Of a stretch of DNA of 64,000 nucleotides, positions 8,587 through 16,382 are shown piece after piece. Location of the stretch: positions 186,001-250,000 of the forward strand of contig NZ_MDHN01000015.1 of NCBI RefSeq assembly GCF_001757105.1, in the 5' to 3' direction. The stretch is from Alteromonas confluentis. Its GTDB lineage: Bacteria; Pseudomonadota; Gammaproteobacteria; Enterobacterales; Alteromonadaceae. A program made the position numbers and the translations under genes. Under the pieces are notes generated by a model. That model was not told the origin of the DNA. It made no database searches and saw only the letters and a list, made by a program, of their open reading frames with translations. Every line of letters begins with the position of its first letter. Position 1 is the stretch's first letter.

Positions 8587-9241
8587 AAGATTCCCCCTTA
8601 CCCCGGGACAGAAGCTCTTCGATAATACTGCGAATTTCCGACGATGCTTTGCCGGTAGGCTCACTTTCCATTACCGACTGGCCGGATTCCTCAGAATCAT
8701 CATACATATTGCGACTGAATGTCACGGCATCCAACACCGGCACTTCAAAAGAGCGGCAGACCTCTTTGGCTTCTAATATGCGACTGGCCAGAGAAGGAAG
8801 GGAAGGACACTGGGTGATAACGAATGCCGCATTCATAGTGGGGTTAACCATTTTACACGTCGATAAAATGTCTTCCATATGAGGTACGGTTTTCAGGTCG
8901 CGACGTTTCGGACGCAAAGGAATAAGAATGTGGTCAGCCACCGCCATGGATGAGCGCAGAGCGAGGTTATCCTGACCACCGCAGTCGATAACGACAAAAT
9001 CGTAATGTTCGCGCAGACTGAGAAGCTCATTACGGATCTTTCCGTATAGCTGAACGCAGTTAATCGAAGGTAACTTTTCGTTTGCCTTGCGTTCCTGTAT
9101 CCAGTCTGACGTGGTGCGTTGAGGGTCGCAGTCGACCATCAGCACGCTGGCATTTTTTTCAGTTCGTAAATATACAGCGATGTTTTGTGCGAGACAGCTT
9201 TTTCCGCTGCCGCCTTTTTCGCCACCAACTAACACGATCAT
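8546..9241 (-). CDS. ParA/MinD-like P-loop ATPase
   Basis: A 231-residue cytoplasmic ATPase. It starts MIVLVGGEKGGSGKS, a deviant Walker A motif with the signature lysine (KGGSGKS), followed by switch regions around MVDCDPQRTTSDW and FVVIDCGGQDN. Such proteins dimerise on ATP and dynamically position DNA, protein arrays or secretion machines. The start at 9241 is set by GAGGAA seven bases upstream. The gene overlaps its RHH partner by 41 bases. Its mRNA leader carries a c-di-GMP-I aptamer about 90 bases before the start, so expression is probably controlled by c-di-GMP. Alternative comparisons are BcsQ and FlhG, but no cellulose or flagellar genes are nearby. Confidence 0.85.
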   Translation of the reverse strand: MIVLVGGEKGGSGKSCLAQNIAVYLRTEKNASVLMVDCDPQRTTSDWIQERKANEKLPSINCVQLYGKIRNELLSLREHYDFVVIDCGGQDNLALRSSMAVADHILIPLRPKRRDLKTVPHMEDILSTCKMVNPTMNAAFVITQCPSLPSLASRILEAKEVCRSFEVPVLDAVTFSRNMYDDSEESGQSVMESEPTGKASSEIRSIIEELLSRGKGESYEPLQSQKIHAVS

Positions 9242-9330
9242 TGTCAGTTCCTCAACGTTCGCTACAGCAACCACTGCAGCTAATGAATGTGACTGAAAAA
9301 GTGAACCTAAGTCCCGAAGAACTATGTTTG

Positions 9331-9420
9331 TTCGGTAACCCCGCTATCGTGGTCTGCTACACAGACGGTAGACCGGAGGCTTTGCGTCACGGGTTTTCAC
9401 GCCGCTTTGCCTTTTTCAAC
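9331..9420 (-). promoter_or_regulatory. c-di-GMP-I (GEMM-I) riboswitch
   Basis: Read on the minus strand, the leader contains in order the conserved GGCAAAGC, a hairpin capped by a GAAA tetraloop, the invariant block GACGCAAAGCCTCCGG, a second hairpin arm, and the 3' block TAGCGGGGTTACCGAA. These match the class I cyclic-di-GMP aptamer element by element, including the GNRA loop and its receptor side, at the usual length of about 90 nt. A small hairpin AGTTC-TTCG-GGACT (9310-9323) follows and may be part of the expression platform. The ParA-like start codon is 90 bases downstream. Whether ligand turns expression on or off cannot be told. Confidence 0.92.
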
Positions 9421-9456
9421 AGATTTACTACAGGCATTACAGCCGATTGTGGCTGC

Positions 9457-9484
9457 AGTAACCAGTTGGTGAGATAGTAGTCAA
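9457..9484 (-). promoter_or_regulatory. candidate promoter for the riboswitch transcript
   Basis: On the minus strand TTGACT (9479-9484) is followed after 16 bases by GTTACT (9457-9462). The -35 match is good and the -10 weak. A start near 9450 would leave about 30 nt before the aptamer. Confidence 0.35.
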
Positions 9485-9673
9485 AACTGAATGCCACCGC
9501 CGCATGTTACGGAATATTCAGGGATAAAATAATATACCTTTTATTTCTGGGCTACCGGTGCAAATAAACCGTATCTGCACACCGTTTATCCAATGCATAA
9601 CCATCCTAAACCGGTTTTTATCTGTTACTATTAAGAGGTTATCAATATTTATACCAGCGAGAAGGAGAGGCGA

Positions 9674-10717
9674 GTGTCTAAGGCTGCCTTATTCAGTGCA
9701 CTGTTGTTGGTTATTAGCGCCACAACAACCGCAAAGGAAAACGAACTGAATGACGGATTCGCCGCTTTCAGTCATTTGTATGAAGAGCGGTTAGGGCAGG
9801 TGCGAGCCTGTATGAACCGTTCAGTGACGCGATTCGATGTGTGTTCACCGGCCCTGCGAAACGACGGAAATGCGCCCTATATCCTTCATCACGGAAATAA
9901 AACCGCGAAAGTGGCCGTACTGCTCCACGGTCTGAGTGACTCGCCCTTTTATATGACGGGCATTGCCCGCTCGCTTTACGACAAAGGGTTTAACGTGATT
10001 GTGCCGCTGAACGTCGGGCATGGTCAGCTAGAGGCCGATGATGAAATGAGTGATAGCCAGCTCGATGAGCGCTGGGCAGCACATTTGAATGATGTGATGG
10101 CGCTGGCCCCCCAGTTTGGCGACGACATTTTCCTCGGCGGTTTTTCGACAGGTGGGGCACTGTCGGTACAGCACTATCTTCATCACCCGGATAATATCAA
10201 AGGGTTAATGTTATTCTCTGGTGCACTGGCGCTGGATAGCGGGGTAGAGCGGTTGTCAAAAATCTGGGGAATTAGTCTGGTTGCCCGGATGATCGACGGC
10301 ACCTATGTTACCCAAGGGCCCAATCCGTATAAATACCCGACTATTGCTAGCTTCTCCGGGCTGGAGTTAATGGATGTCATTAACGATATACGCGAACAAT
10401 ACGAAGACGGTAAAACCATCGATATACCGGTATTTGCAGCCCATTCGCAGGCCGATACCACTACGCCCATTGTGGGCATTGAGACCTTGATGGCGCACAC
10501 GACCACCAAAACAAATACCTTCTTTGTTATTGATGAGAGTTTCAAAACTTGTCATGCCGACGTCGTGGTTAACAGCAAAATGGTGGTAGACATGCATTTC
10601 GACGATAGCAACGTGGACTTGCGAGACAACTGCGCCGCACCGCAGGCAAACCCGCTGTTCCGGCAGATGATTATGATGTTAGGTAGCTTTGTTGATGAAG
10701 TGGCGGAAAAAGGCTGA
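9674..10717 (+). CDS. secreted alpha/beta hydrolase (carboxylesterase/lipase-like)
   Basis: A 347-residue hydrolase with GTG start; GAAGGAGAGG directly upstream is a very strong ribosome site. Residues 1-20 form a signal peptide, so it acts in the periplasm or outside. The oxyanion region HGLSDSP (85-91) and nucleophile elbow GGFSTGG with Ser158 fix the alpha/beta hydrolase fold. An acid candidate is the Asp in HSQADTTTP, and the catalytic His is probably in the C-terminal part. It resembles esterases or monoacylglycerol lipases; the substrate is unknown. It stands alone, with a leader peptide gene and attenuator after it. Confidence 0.8.
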   Translation: MSKAALFSALLLVISATTTAKENELNDGFAAFSHLYEERLGQVRACMNRSVTRFDVCSPALRNDGNAPYILHHGNKTAKVAVLLHGLSDSPFYMTGIARSLYDKGFNVIVPLNVGHGQLEADDEMSDSQLDERWAAHLNDVMALAPQFGDDIFLGGFSTGGALSVQHYLHHPDNIKGLMLFSGALALDSGVERLSKIWGISLVARMIDGTYVTQGPNPYKYPTIASFSGLELMDVINDIREQYEDGKTIDIPVFAAHSQADTTTPIVGIETLMAHTTTKTNTFFVIDESFKTCHADVVVNSKMVVDMHFDDSNVDLRDNCAAPQANPLFRQMIMMLGSFVDEVAEKG

Positions 10718-10779
10718 AAAGCCAATTGACTCCACATGCCATAACGATTACCTTTTAGGCATCACGTACAGGAAAAATA

Positions 10780-10866
10780 ATGAACCTTACTACCAGCGCT
10801 ATCAAGGCAACTCACATCGCTCTCATTATTCTACTCGCTATTCTTAGAAATGGGCGGGTTTGCTAG
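10780..10866 (+). CDS. putative Ile/Leu-rich leader peptide
   Basis: A 28-codon reading frame starting ATG AAC CTT with AGGA seven bases upstream. Ten of 28 residues are Ile or Leu, clustered in IALIILLAIL (13-22), and it ends with RNGRVC. The last codons carry GGGCGGGTTT, which is complementary to the 5' arm of the terminator that follows. This is the layout of a branched-chain amino-acid attenuator such as ilvL: a ribosome stalled at Ile/Leu codons would leave the 3' end of the frame free to disrupt the terminator. A TTGACT -35-like element lies at 10726. The next gene is not biosynthetic, which is odd. Too short to confirm by sequence alone. Confidence 0.5.
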   Translation: MNLTTSAIKATHIALIILLAILRNGRVC

Positions 10867-10912
10867 TACGTAAATAAATACACTAAACCCGCCGCGAAGG
10901 CGGGTTTTTTAT
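10852..10912 (+). terminator. terminator with competing upstream arm (attenuator)
   Basis: AACCCGCC (10886-10893) and GGCGGGTT (10899-10906) form a perfect 8-bp stem with loop GCGAA and a TTTTATTT tail: a strong terminator. The segment GGCGGGTTT at the end of the leader frame (about 10853-10861) can pair instead with AAACCCGCC (10885-10893), giving a mutually exclusive antiterminator. Confidence 0.7.
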
Positions 10913-10949
10913 TTCGTCTTCGTGGTTATAAACCAGGAGACGACAGACC

Positions 10950-11339
10950 ATGAACCACCCAATATCCCAGCAGTTACATGCGTTGCATCAGGCTGTAAAT
11001 AGCAATGATGCCGCCGCATTGCAGCAACTCTATAAAGATGACGCTGTGCTGGTAGATAAGCCATTTATCTCTGAGCACCGCGATATTCACGGCGCGTTAC
11101 ACGAGTTTAAGTCTCGCTATATGCCAGAACATGTGGTGTCCCATGGTGATGAGGTGGTGATTGAAGCGGGCGATACCGCGTTGGTGATCAGTAAGTTGTA
11201 CCTGAACAGCAAACAGGCCATCGACAAGATGGGCTGCGACTATAAAAAAGCCATTTACGTGTTTCGTAAAAGTGAGGGCGGGGAGTGGCAATGCGCCATC
11301 GACAACTTTTTTGGTGTCGATCTCATTGATTATGTGTAA
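10950..11339 (+). CDS. SnoaL/DUF4440-like (NTF2-fold) protein
   Basis: A 129-residue cytoplasmic protein with the NTF2-like pattern: an N-terminal helix pair (ISQQLHALHQAVNSNDAAALQQLY) is given here only as ISQQLHALHQ...LQQLYKDDAVLV, then a curved sheet ending in a final strand (CAIDNFFGVDLIDY). Members of this fold include ketosteroid-isomerase-like enzymes, polyketide cyclases and many proteins of unknown role. No catalytic residue set could be fixed. CCAGGAGACGA precedes the start. It lies directly after the leader/attenuator, so it is the first gene that read-through would express. Confidence 0.7.
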   Translation: MNHPISQQLHALHQAVNSNDAAALQQLYKDDAVLVDKPFISEHRDIHGALHEFKSRYMPEHVVSHGDEVVIEAGDTALVISKLYLNSKQAIDKMGCDYKKAIYVFRKSEGGEWQCAIDNFFGVDLIDYV

Positions 11340-11346
11340 TGGCCGC

Positions 11347-11372
11347 AGGGCTGATATTGAATTTCAGCCCTT
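11347..11372 (+). terminator. hairpin after the SnoaL-like gene
   Basis: AGGGCTGA (11347-11354) and TCAGCCCT (11364-11371) pair across a 9-base loop. Only a short pyrimidine tail (TTCGCTCCC) follows, so termination may be weak. Confidence 0.4.
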
Positions 11373-11442
11373 CGCTCCCATATCTGATGCACAGATAATG
11401 CGGTCTGCCTATTCTTGCGTCCGCAAACAGAAGAATTAAACC

Positions 11443-11826
11443 GTGAATCACACACCACTACCGAACAGGCAAGCCAGCCGGACCATGCAATTTGTGTCCG
11501 CTTTTTTGTTGTTCCTGGTGTTAGCTGCTGCAGCAAACAGTGGTCACCGGTTTACTGGTAATACGTCGACGAATTACGCGCCCTTTGAGCATTACGGTGG
11601 CCTGGTACTTTCGCGCACAGATTTGCTGCCCTCAAGACAAACCTTACCTAAAGCGTCTCGTGTTAGCTTTGAGGGTAATGGTACTGAATGGACGGAGCAA
11701 AACTATCCTCAACCGGCAGTACACTGGCACCTTCGTGGCATTGTAAGTGAGTCGGTTTATTCCGTTTTATTCACACCGGCGTTTCGCTGGTTCCGCCCCT
11801 TACTACGTGCACCACCTCAACCTTAG
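11443..11826 (+). CDS. hypothetical small exported protein
   Basis: A 127-residue open frame with GTG start; an internal ATG at 11485 is an alternative. Residues 15-32 are strongly hydrophobic after an Arg-containing head and look like a signal peptide or single membrane anchor. The rest is polar and Pro/Arg-rich toward the C-terminus, with no motif I recognise. It precedes secDF by 56 bases on the same strand. It could be a real small envelope protein or a chance frame; there is no competing gene on either strand. Confidence 0.45.
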   Translation: MNHTPLPNRQASRTMQFVSAFLLFLVLAAAANSGHRFTGNTSTNYAPFEHYGGLVLSRTDLLPSRQTLPKASRVSFEGNGTEWTEQNYPQPAVHWHLRGIVSESVYSVLFTPAFRWFRPLLRAPPQP

Positions 11827-11882
11827 AACTTTCGCTTTCACGGGCTAAACGCCCATTTTGCTGACAATTTCTAAGGATAAAC

Positions 11883-14456
11883 ATGAAAAAATTCTCCGTA
11901 CGGGGCGTGATATACGTGCTCGTAATTTTGCTTGGCCTATTCAGCGCCTTGCCTAACCTGCTCCCCGCTTCTGCGCAGCAGAAACTGCCAGAGTGGTATA
12001 CCCAGAATCAGCTATCGCTGGGATTGGATTTACAGGGTGGCTCCCATCTTTTGCTCACTGCCGATACGGCCCCGCTGTTCGACAAAGCCTTTGACGATAT
12101 GCGTGAAAGTCTGTTTAAACAGTTTCGCGATGCTGGTATTCGCTATCAGGTACAGTCGGCGGCGAAAAATCACCTTCAGTTCACCTTGATGGCGAATGCT
12201 AATGCGCAGAAGGCGTGGGATATTCTCACGGCCTATCGCTACAGCACCGAGGGTAAACCTCAGTTCGCGATAGACCGCAACGACAATGTGATTTCGGTTG
12301 CGCTAACCGATGAATACAAAACCGCGCTGGTGAACGATGCCATGGCGCGTAGTGTGGAAGTGGTGCGCCGCCGACTGGATGAAACCGGTCTTGTCGATCC
12401 CAGTATCTCCCGGCAGGGCGATGACGGTGTATTAGTTCAAATGCCGGGTGTGACTGACCCCTCAGCTATTCGAGATCTCCTTGGCACCACCGCGCAAATG
12501 CGCTTCCACTGGGTGACCGACGGCAGTCAGCGAACCGGTGTTATTCGTGTTCCCGACATGCAAGGGAACACCACCTACACATTGGAAAAGCGGGTGGCGA
12601 TGGAAGGCGAACACATCAGTGATGCCCAGCTAGCGTTCGACCCCAATACCGGCAACCCTGTCGTGAATTTTAAACTCGATAGTGTAGGTGGCAGTTTGTT
12701 TGCAGACATGACCCGTTCGCATATTGGTGTGCCTTTGGCTGTGGTGCTCGACGGCAAAGTCATTACAGCACCGGTGATCCGGGCGGTTATTGGCGCAGGT
12801 GGCGGTGAAATAAGCGGCGACTTCACCGCTAACGAAGCTAAAGAGCTGGCGCTTTTACTGCGTGCAGGTGCATTACCTATGCCTCTGCATGTTATTGAAG
12901 AGCGTACGGTTGGGCCGGATTTAGGCAGTGATGCTATTGAAATGGGATTAACCACCGGCCTCATTGGTGCCGCCATGGTGTTGGCTCTGATGGTGGTACT
13001 GTACGGCCGTTGGGGCGTAATTGCCTGTACCAGCCTGGCAATTAACATTGGTATGTTGTTTGGTGTGCTCAGTGTGTTTGGTGCCACTCTCACGTTGCCC
13101 GGTATCGCAGGGATAATTCTGACGTTGGGCATGGCGGTAGATGCCAATATTCTGATTAACGAGCGCATAAAGGAAGAATCCCGGCGTGGTAAACCCGCGG
13201 GTACGGCTATCCGGGCTGGCTTCGACAAAGCGTGGTCAACGATTCTCGATTCCAGCCTAACAACACTCATTGCTGTGAGTTTGCTGTTTATGTTCGGTAG
13301 CGGCCCGGTGAAAGGGTTCGCCATTACCATTGGCATTGGTTTGTTTACGAGTATGTTCACCGCTATCGCGGTCACCCGATTGCTAATCTCAGCCGTCACC
13401 CGCGGGAAAGAGCGTCAGGTACTGCAGTTCCCTGGCTATGGTTGGTTCACGCGAAAAGCCGGAACCCCGATAAACTTTCTTCGGGGACGAGTCACCGGCC
13501 TATGTGTTTCTGCATTTTTGTCGGTGGCCTCAGTGGTGGCCTTTTTCACGCCAGGTTTACAGTATGGTGTTGATTTTACTGGTGGCACACTGGTCGAGGT
13601 AAGTACGCAGCACGTCCAGGTTGATGAACTGCGCAGCGCTTTTGAAGCCAATGGTATCGAAGGCGTGTCTATACAGGAGTTTGGTAATCAGGGGGACTAC
13701 CTGATTCGTGTGCCCGTTGCAGACAGTCCAAGTACGGCCAATGCGGAAGGTGTGAATACCGAGCAATCTGAACCCGATACGAGCTATCAGGTCGCGCAGT
13801 CGGGTCAGGTAGCAGCAGTAAAACAGGTCGTGCAAAGCCTTGATAAAGATGCAACCTTTCCTCGCGTTGATATGGTGGGCTCAAAAGTCAGTGGTGGCTT
13901 TGCAGATGCTTCTATTTTAGCGGTATTGATTGCAGGTGGTGGCATTCTGGCCTATTTATGGCTGCGCTTCGAAAGTCACTTTGCTTTAGCGGCCACCGCC
14001 ACCATTGCGCTAGACCTCACCAAAACCATTGGTTTCTTTGCGCTCACCGGGCTGGAGTTCAATCTTACTGCGGTGGCAGCCTTATTGGCACTGATTGGTT
14101 ATTCTATCAACGATAAGGTCGTGGTATTTGACCGGATCCGGGAAGGATTCCGTATGACACCGGATAAACCCATTGAGGAGGTGCTCAATAGCAGTATCAC
14201 CGCAACGTTAAGCCGTACGGTGTTTACCTCATTAACCACGTTGCTGGCATTGTTACCTATGGGCATTGCTGGCGGGGCGTCGGTCGCGAGTTTTGCGCTG
14301 CCCATGCTATTTGGCATCGTTATTGGCACCAGTTCCTCTATATTTGTTGCATCACCTATTCTTTATTACCTCGGTAAACGCCGTGAGGCAAAAGGATTGG
14401 CGCAACTGCGTCCAACCTCAGAAGAAATCAGGGAGTCGCTGGCGCACATTCCCTAA
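11883..14456 (+). CDS. fused protein-export membrane protein SecDF
   Basis: An 857-residue single-chain SecD-SecF fusion, an inner-membrane RND-type pump that uses the proton gradient to help pull proteins through SecYEG. The SecD half (about 1-510) has the N-terminal helix, LGLDLQGGSHLLL (46-58), the P1/base region ending in VGPDLGSDAIEMG, and the helix segment TLGMAVDANILINERIKEE. The SecF half (about 515-857) has GVDFTGGTLVEV and ALIGYSINDKVVVFDRIRE. A polar insertion (around SPSTANAEGVNTEQSEPD) interrupts the SecF periplasmic part. Gammaproteobacteria normally encode separate secD and secF behind yajC; no yajC, tgt or queA is near. This is therefore probably a second, stand-alone copy. 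Confidence 0.9.
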   Translation: MKKFSVRGVIYVLVILLGLFSALPNLLPASAQQKLPEWYTQNQLSLGLDLQGGSHLLLTADTAPLFDKAFDDMRESLFKQFRDAGIRYQVQSAAKNHLQFTLMANANAQKAWDILTAYRYSTEGKPQFAIDRNDNVISVALTDEYKTALVNDAMARSVEVVRRRLDETGLVDPSISRQGDDGVLVQMPGVTDPSAIRDLLGTTAQMRFHWVTDGSQRTGVIRVPDMQGNTTYTLEKRVAMEGEHISDAQLAFDPNTGNPVVNFKLDSVGGSLFADMTRSHIGVPLAVVLDGKVITAPVIRAVIGAGGGEISGDFTANEAKELALLLRAGALPMPLHVIEERTVGPDLGSDAIEMGLTTGLIGAAMVLALMVVLYGRWGVIACTSLAINIGMLFGVLSVFGATLTLPGIAGIILTLGMAVDANILINERIKEESRRGKPAGTAIRAGFDKAWSTILDSSLTTLIAVSLLFMFGSGPVKGFAITIGIGLFTSMFTAIAVTRLLISAVTRGKERQVLQFPGYGWFTRKAGTPINFLRGRVTGLCVSAFLSVASVVAFFTPGLQYGVDFTGGTLVEVSTQHVQVDELRSAFEANGIEGVSIQEFGNQGDYLIRVPVADSPSTANAEGVNTEQSEPDTSYQVAQSGQVAAVKQVVQSLDKDATFPRVDMVGSKVSGGFADASILAVLIAGGGILAYLWLRFESHFALAATATIALDLTKTIGFFALTGLEFNLTAVAALLALIGYSINDKVVVFDRIREGFRMTPDKPIEEVLNSSITATLSRTVFTSLTTLLALLPMGIAGGASVASFALPMLFGIVIGTSSSIFVASPILYYLGKRREAKGLAQLRPTSEEIRESLAHIP

Positions 14457-14461
14457 CACTG

Positions 14462-14492
14462 ACAATGCAGAGCCATAATGGCTCTGCATTGT
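14462..14492. repeat. perfect 13-bp inverted repeat after secDF
   Basis: ACAATGCAGAGCC (14462-14474) and GGCTCTGCATTGT (14480-14492) form a perfect hairpin with loop ATAAT. No T-tract follows, so it is not a classical intrinsic terminator; it may protect the secDF mRNA 3' end. Confidence 0.6.
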
Positions 14493-14571
14493 GAACGATT
14501 ACCCTGCCAACAGGGTCTGTTATTACTGTAGGAACACGAAACACATGGCTGAGGTTTAAAGGAGTACCGGT

Positions 14572-16287
14572 ATGTTTGCCATTGATTATCAAATCCTTAT
14601 CGCATCGGTATTACTCTTTGTCGGCATACTGTCGAGTAAATTGTCACCCCGACTCGGATTACCTCTGCTGGTGGTATTCCTGCTGGTGGGAATGTTCGCC
14701 GGCGAAGACGGCCTTGGCTTATCTTTCGATAATGCTGGTGTAGCCCATGCATTAGGTACGCTGGCATTGGCGATGATCCTGTTTGATGGTGGTCTGCAAA
14801 CCTCATTTTCTTCCATTAAGCTAGTGTGGAAGCCCGCATCCATACTGGCAACCTTAGGTGTGGCAATTACCGCCGGGGTAACTGGCTTTGCTGCTGCCCA
14901 TATTCTCGGTGTGCCGCCCATGGTGGGCTTTTTGATAGGCGCCATTGTGGGTTCAACCGATGCGGCGGCGGTATTTTCCATTTTGCGTAATGCCGGTGTG
15001 TATCTGAGCCCGCGCTTAAAAGCCACCCTGGAAATTGAAAGTGCTTCCAACGACCCCATGGCAATCTTCCTTACCGTGGGCATTCTTGAACTTCTTACGC
15101 ACCAAATGGAGCCGGGTTGGGATTTAGCCATGCTATTTGCTATGCAAATGGGCATTGGTACGCTGGTGGGTTTAAGCATTGGCTGGCTTGCAGTGAAGCT
15201 GATTAACCGTATTACGCTGGGGGCGCCTGGGTTGTATCCAGTGCTGGTTGCCGTATGCGGTTTCCTTACGTTCGGGGTATCGGCAAGTCTTGGCGGCAGC
15301 GGCTTCCTCGCAACTTTTATTGCCGGTGTTTTCATTGGCAACAGTCGGTTTGTGCTCAAACGCGCCACCTTCATGTTTCACGATGGTCTGGCGTGGATGA
15401 GTCAAATAGGCATGTTTGTCATGCTGGGGTTGCTGGTGAATCCCAAATCTCTGCTCGATGTCTGGGCAGAAGGCTTGCTGATTGCCGCCGTACTGATATT
15501 TGTCGCACGGCCGCTGGCAGTGGCGCCGTTTATGGTGATGGCAGGTTTTAACAAGCGCGAAATAGGCCTGTTATCCTGGGTTGGGCTTCGGGGTTCTGTT
15601 CCAATTATTCTGGCGATATTTCCTTTGCTGTTCGACATTCCACAAGCGTATTTGATTTTTAATGTGGTGTTCTTTGTGGTGCTAATATCCGCCACCTTGC
15701 AAGGTTCTTCGCTACCGTGGATGGCGCGAAAGCTGAAGTTGCTGGAAAGTGCCCCGGTCACGCCCTCAGCCACATTGGAAATTAGCTCTCTGGGTGATGT
15801 AAACGCTGATATCGTGCAGTACACCCTGGGTGATAAAGCCAAGGCGGTAAACCGCACTCTGGGCGAACTTGCGTTACCAGAAGGGGCGGTGGTGGCGATG
15901 ATCACCCGAGGCGACGCGGTATTTCCGCCACGGGGTTCTACCATGCTGTTACCGGGCGATCACATTTTTATTCTTATCCGGCCGGGCCTGAAGCCTTTTG
16001 TCGACAATATCTTTTCACACATACAAGGTCTGGAGAAAGCCCATTTCTCCCGCAGCGAACTGGTCATAAAAGGGGTTGCTAAAATGAGTGAAATCAGTCA
16101 CGCCTATAATCTGGATTTCCCATTGCCGGAAGACGAGATGGAGTTGACGTTGAATGAGTTTCTGAAAAAAAATCTGGGGAATACCCTTAGTGAAGGGCAA
16201 GCGCTAAGTCGTGATTTTGGATTGTTTGAAATAAAGCACGTGCGCAACGGTTACGCGATGGCTGTGCAATTTCGCCCGACAGTATGA
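14572..16287 (+). CDS. nhaP2: potassium/proton antiporter, CPA1 family
   Basis: A 571-residue inner-membrane cation/proton antiporter. Residues 1-390 contain about twelve hydrophobic helices, with the NhaP-type motifs AMILFDGGL (about 65-73), GSTDAAAVFS (about 126-135) and the conserved ESASNDPMAIF (about 156-166). A cytosolic TrkA_C/RCK-C domain (about 400-475, DIVQYTLGDKAKAVNRTLGE) and a C-terminal CorC-like region complete the architecture and length of NhaP2/CvrA (about 578 residues in E. coli). Known members export K+ and maintain volume or pH homeostasis. GGAG precedes the start. It converges on the dipeptidase gene across a bidirectional terminator. Confidence 0.88.
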   Translation: MFAIDYQILIASVLLFVGILSSKLSPRLGLPLLVVFLLVGMFAGEDGLGLSFDNAGVAHALGTLALAMILFDGGLQTSFSSIKLVWKPASILATLGVAITAGVTGFAAAHILGVPPMVGFLIGAIVGSTDAAAVFSILRNAGVYLSPRLKATLEIESASNDPMAIFLTVGILELLTHQMEPGWDLAMLFAMQMGIGTLVGLSIGWLAVKLINRITLGAPGLYPVLVAVCGFLTFGVSASLGGSGFLATFIAGVFIGNSRFVLKRATFMFHDGLAWMSQIGMFVMLGLLVNPKSLLDVWAEGLLIAAVLIFVARPLAVAPFMVMAGFNKREIGLLSWVGLRGSVPIILAIFPLLFDIPQAYLIFNVVFFVVLISATLQGSSLPWMARKLKLLESAPVTPSATLEISSLGDVNADIVQYTLGDKAKAVNRTLGELALPEGAVVAMITRGDAVFPPRGSTMLLPGDHIFILIRPGLKPFVDNIFSHIQGLEKAHFSRSELVIKGVAKMSEISHAYNLDFPLPEDEMELTLNEFLKKNLGNTLSEGQALSRDFGLFEIKHVRNGYAMAVQFRPTV

Positions 16288-16315
16288 GTGGTGTTTAGAT
16301 ACGAGAGCCTGTGAA

Positions 16316-16357
16316 CAAAAAATGCCGACACACGTTACTGTGCGTCGGCATGTTTTT
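16316..16357. terminator. bidirectional terminator
   Basis: ATGCCGAC (16322-16329) pairs with GTCGGCAT (16344-16351), extended inward by CAC/GTG; A-rich sequence precedes and T-rich sequence follows, so it can stop both nhaP2 and the convergent dipeptidase transcript. Confidence 0.85.
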
Positions 16358-16382
16358 ATTGCTGAGTTTTTTACTGAGCGGA

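Noticed and set aside
9082-9477. 131-codon plus-strand open frame across the riboswitch
   Set aside because: It is antisense to the ParA gene start and the aptamer, has no ribosome site, and its product is Arg/Ser-rich without domain features.
12575-13399. 274-codon open frame antisense to secDF
   Set aside because: Shadow of the membrane-protein coding strand; composition is typical of antisense reading.
14462-14492. Intrinsic terminator after secDF
   Set aside because: The 13-bp hairpin is perfect but lacks a T-tract, so it is listed only as an inverted repeat.
14589-15374. 261-codon open frame antisense to nhaP2
   Set aside because: Shadow frame, no ribosome site, no recognisable motif.
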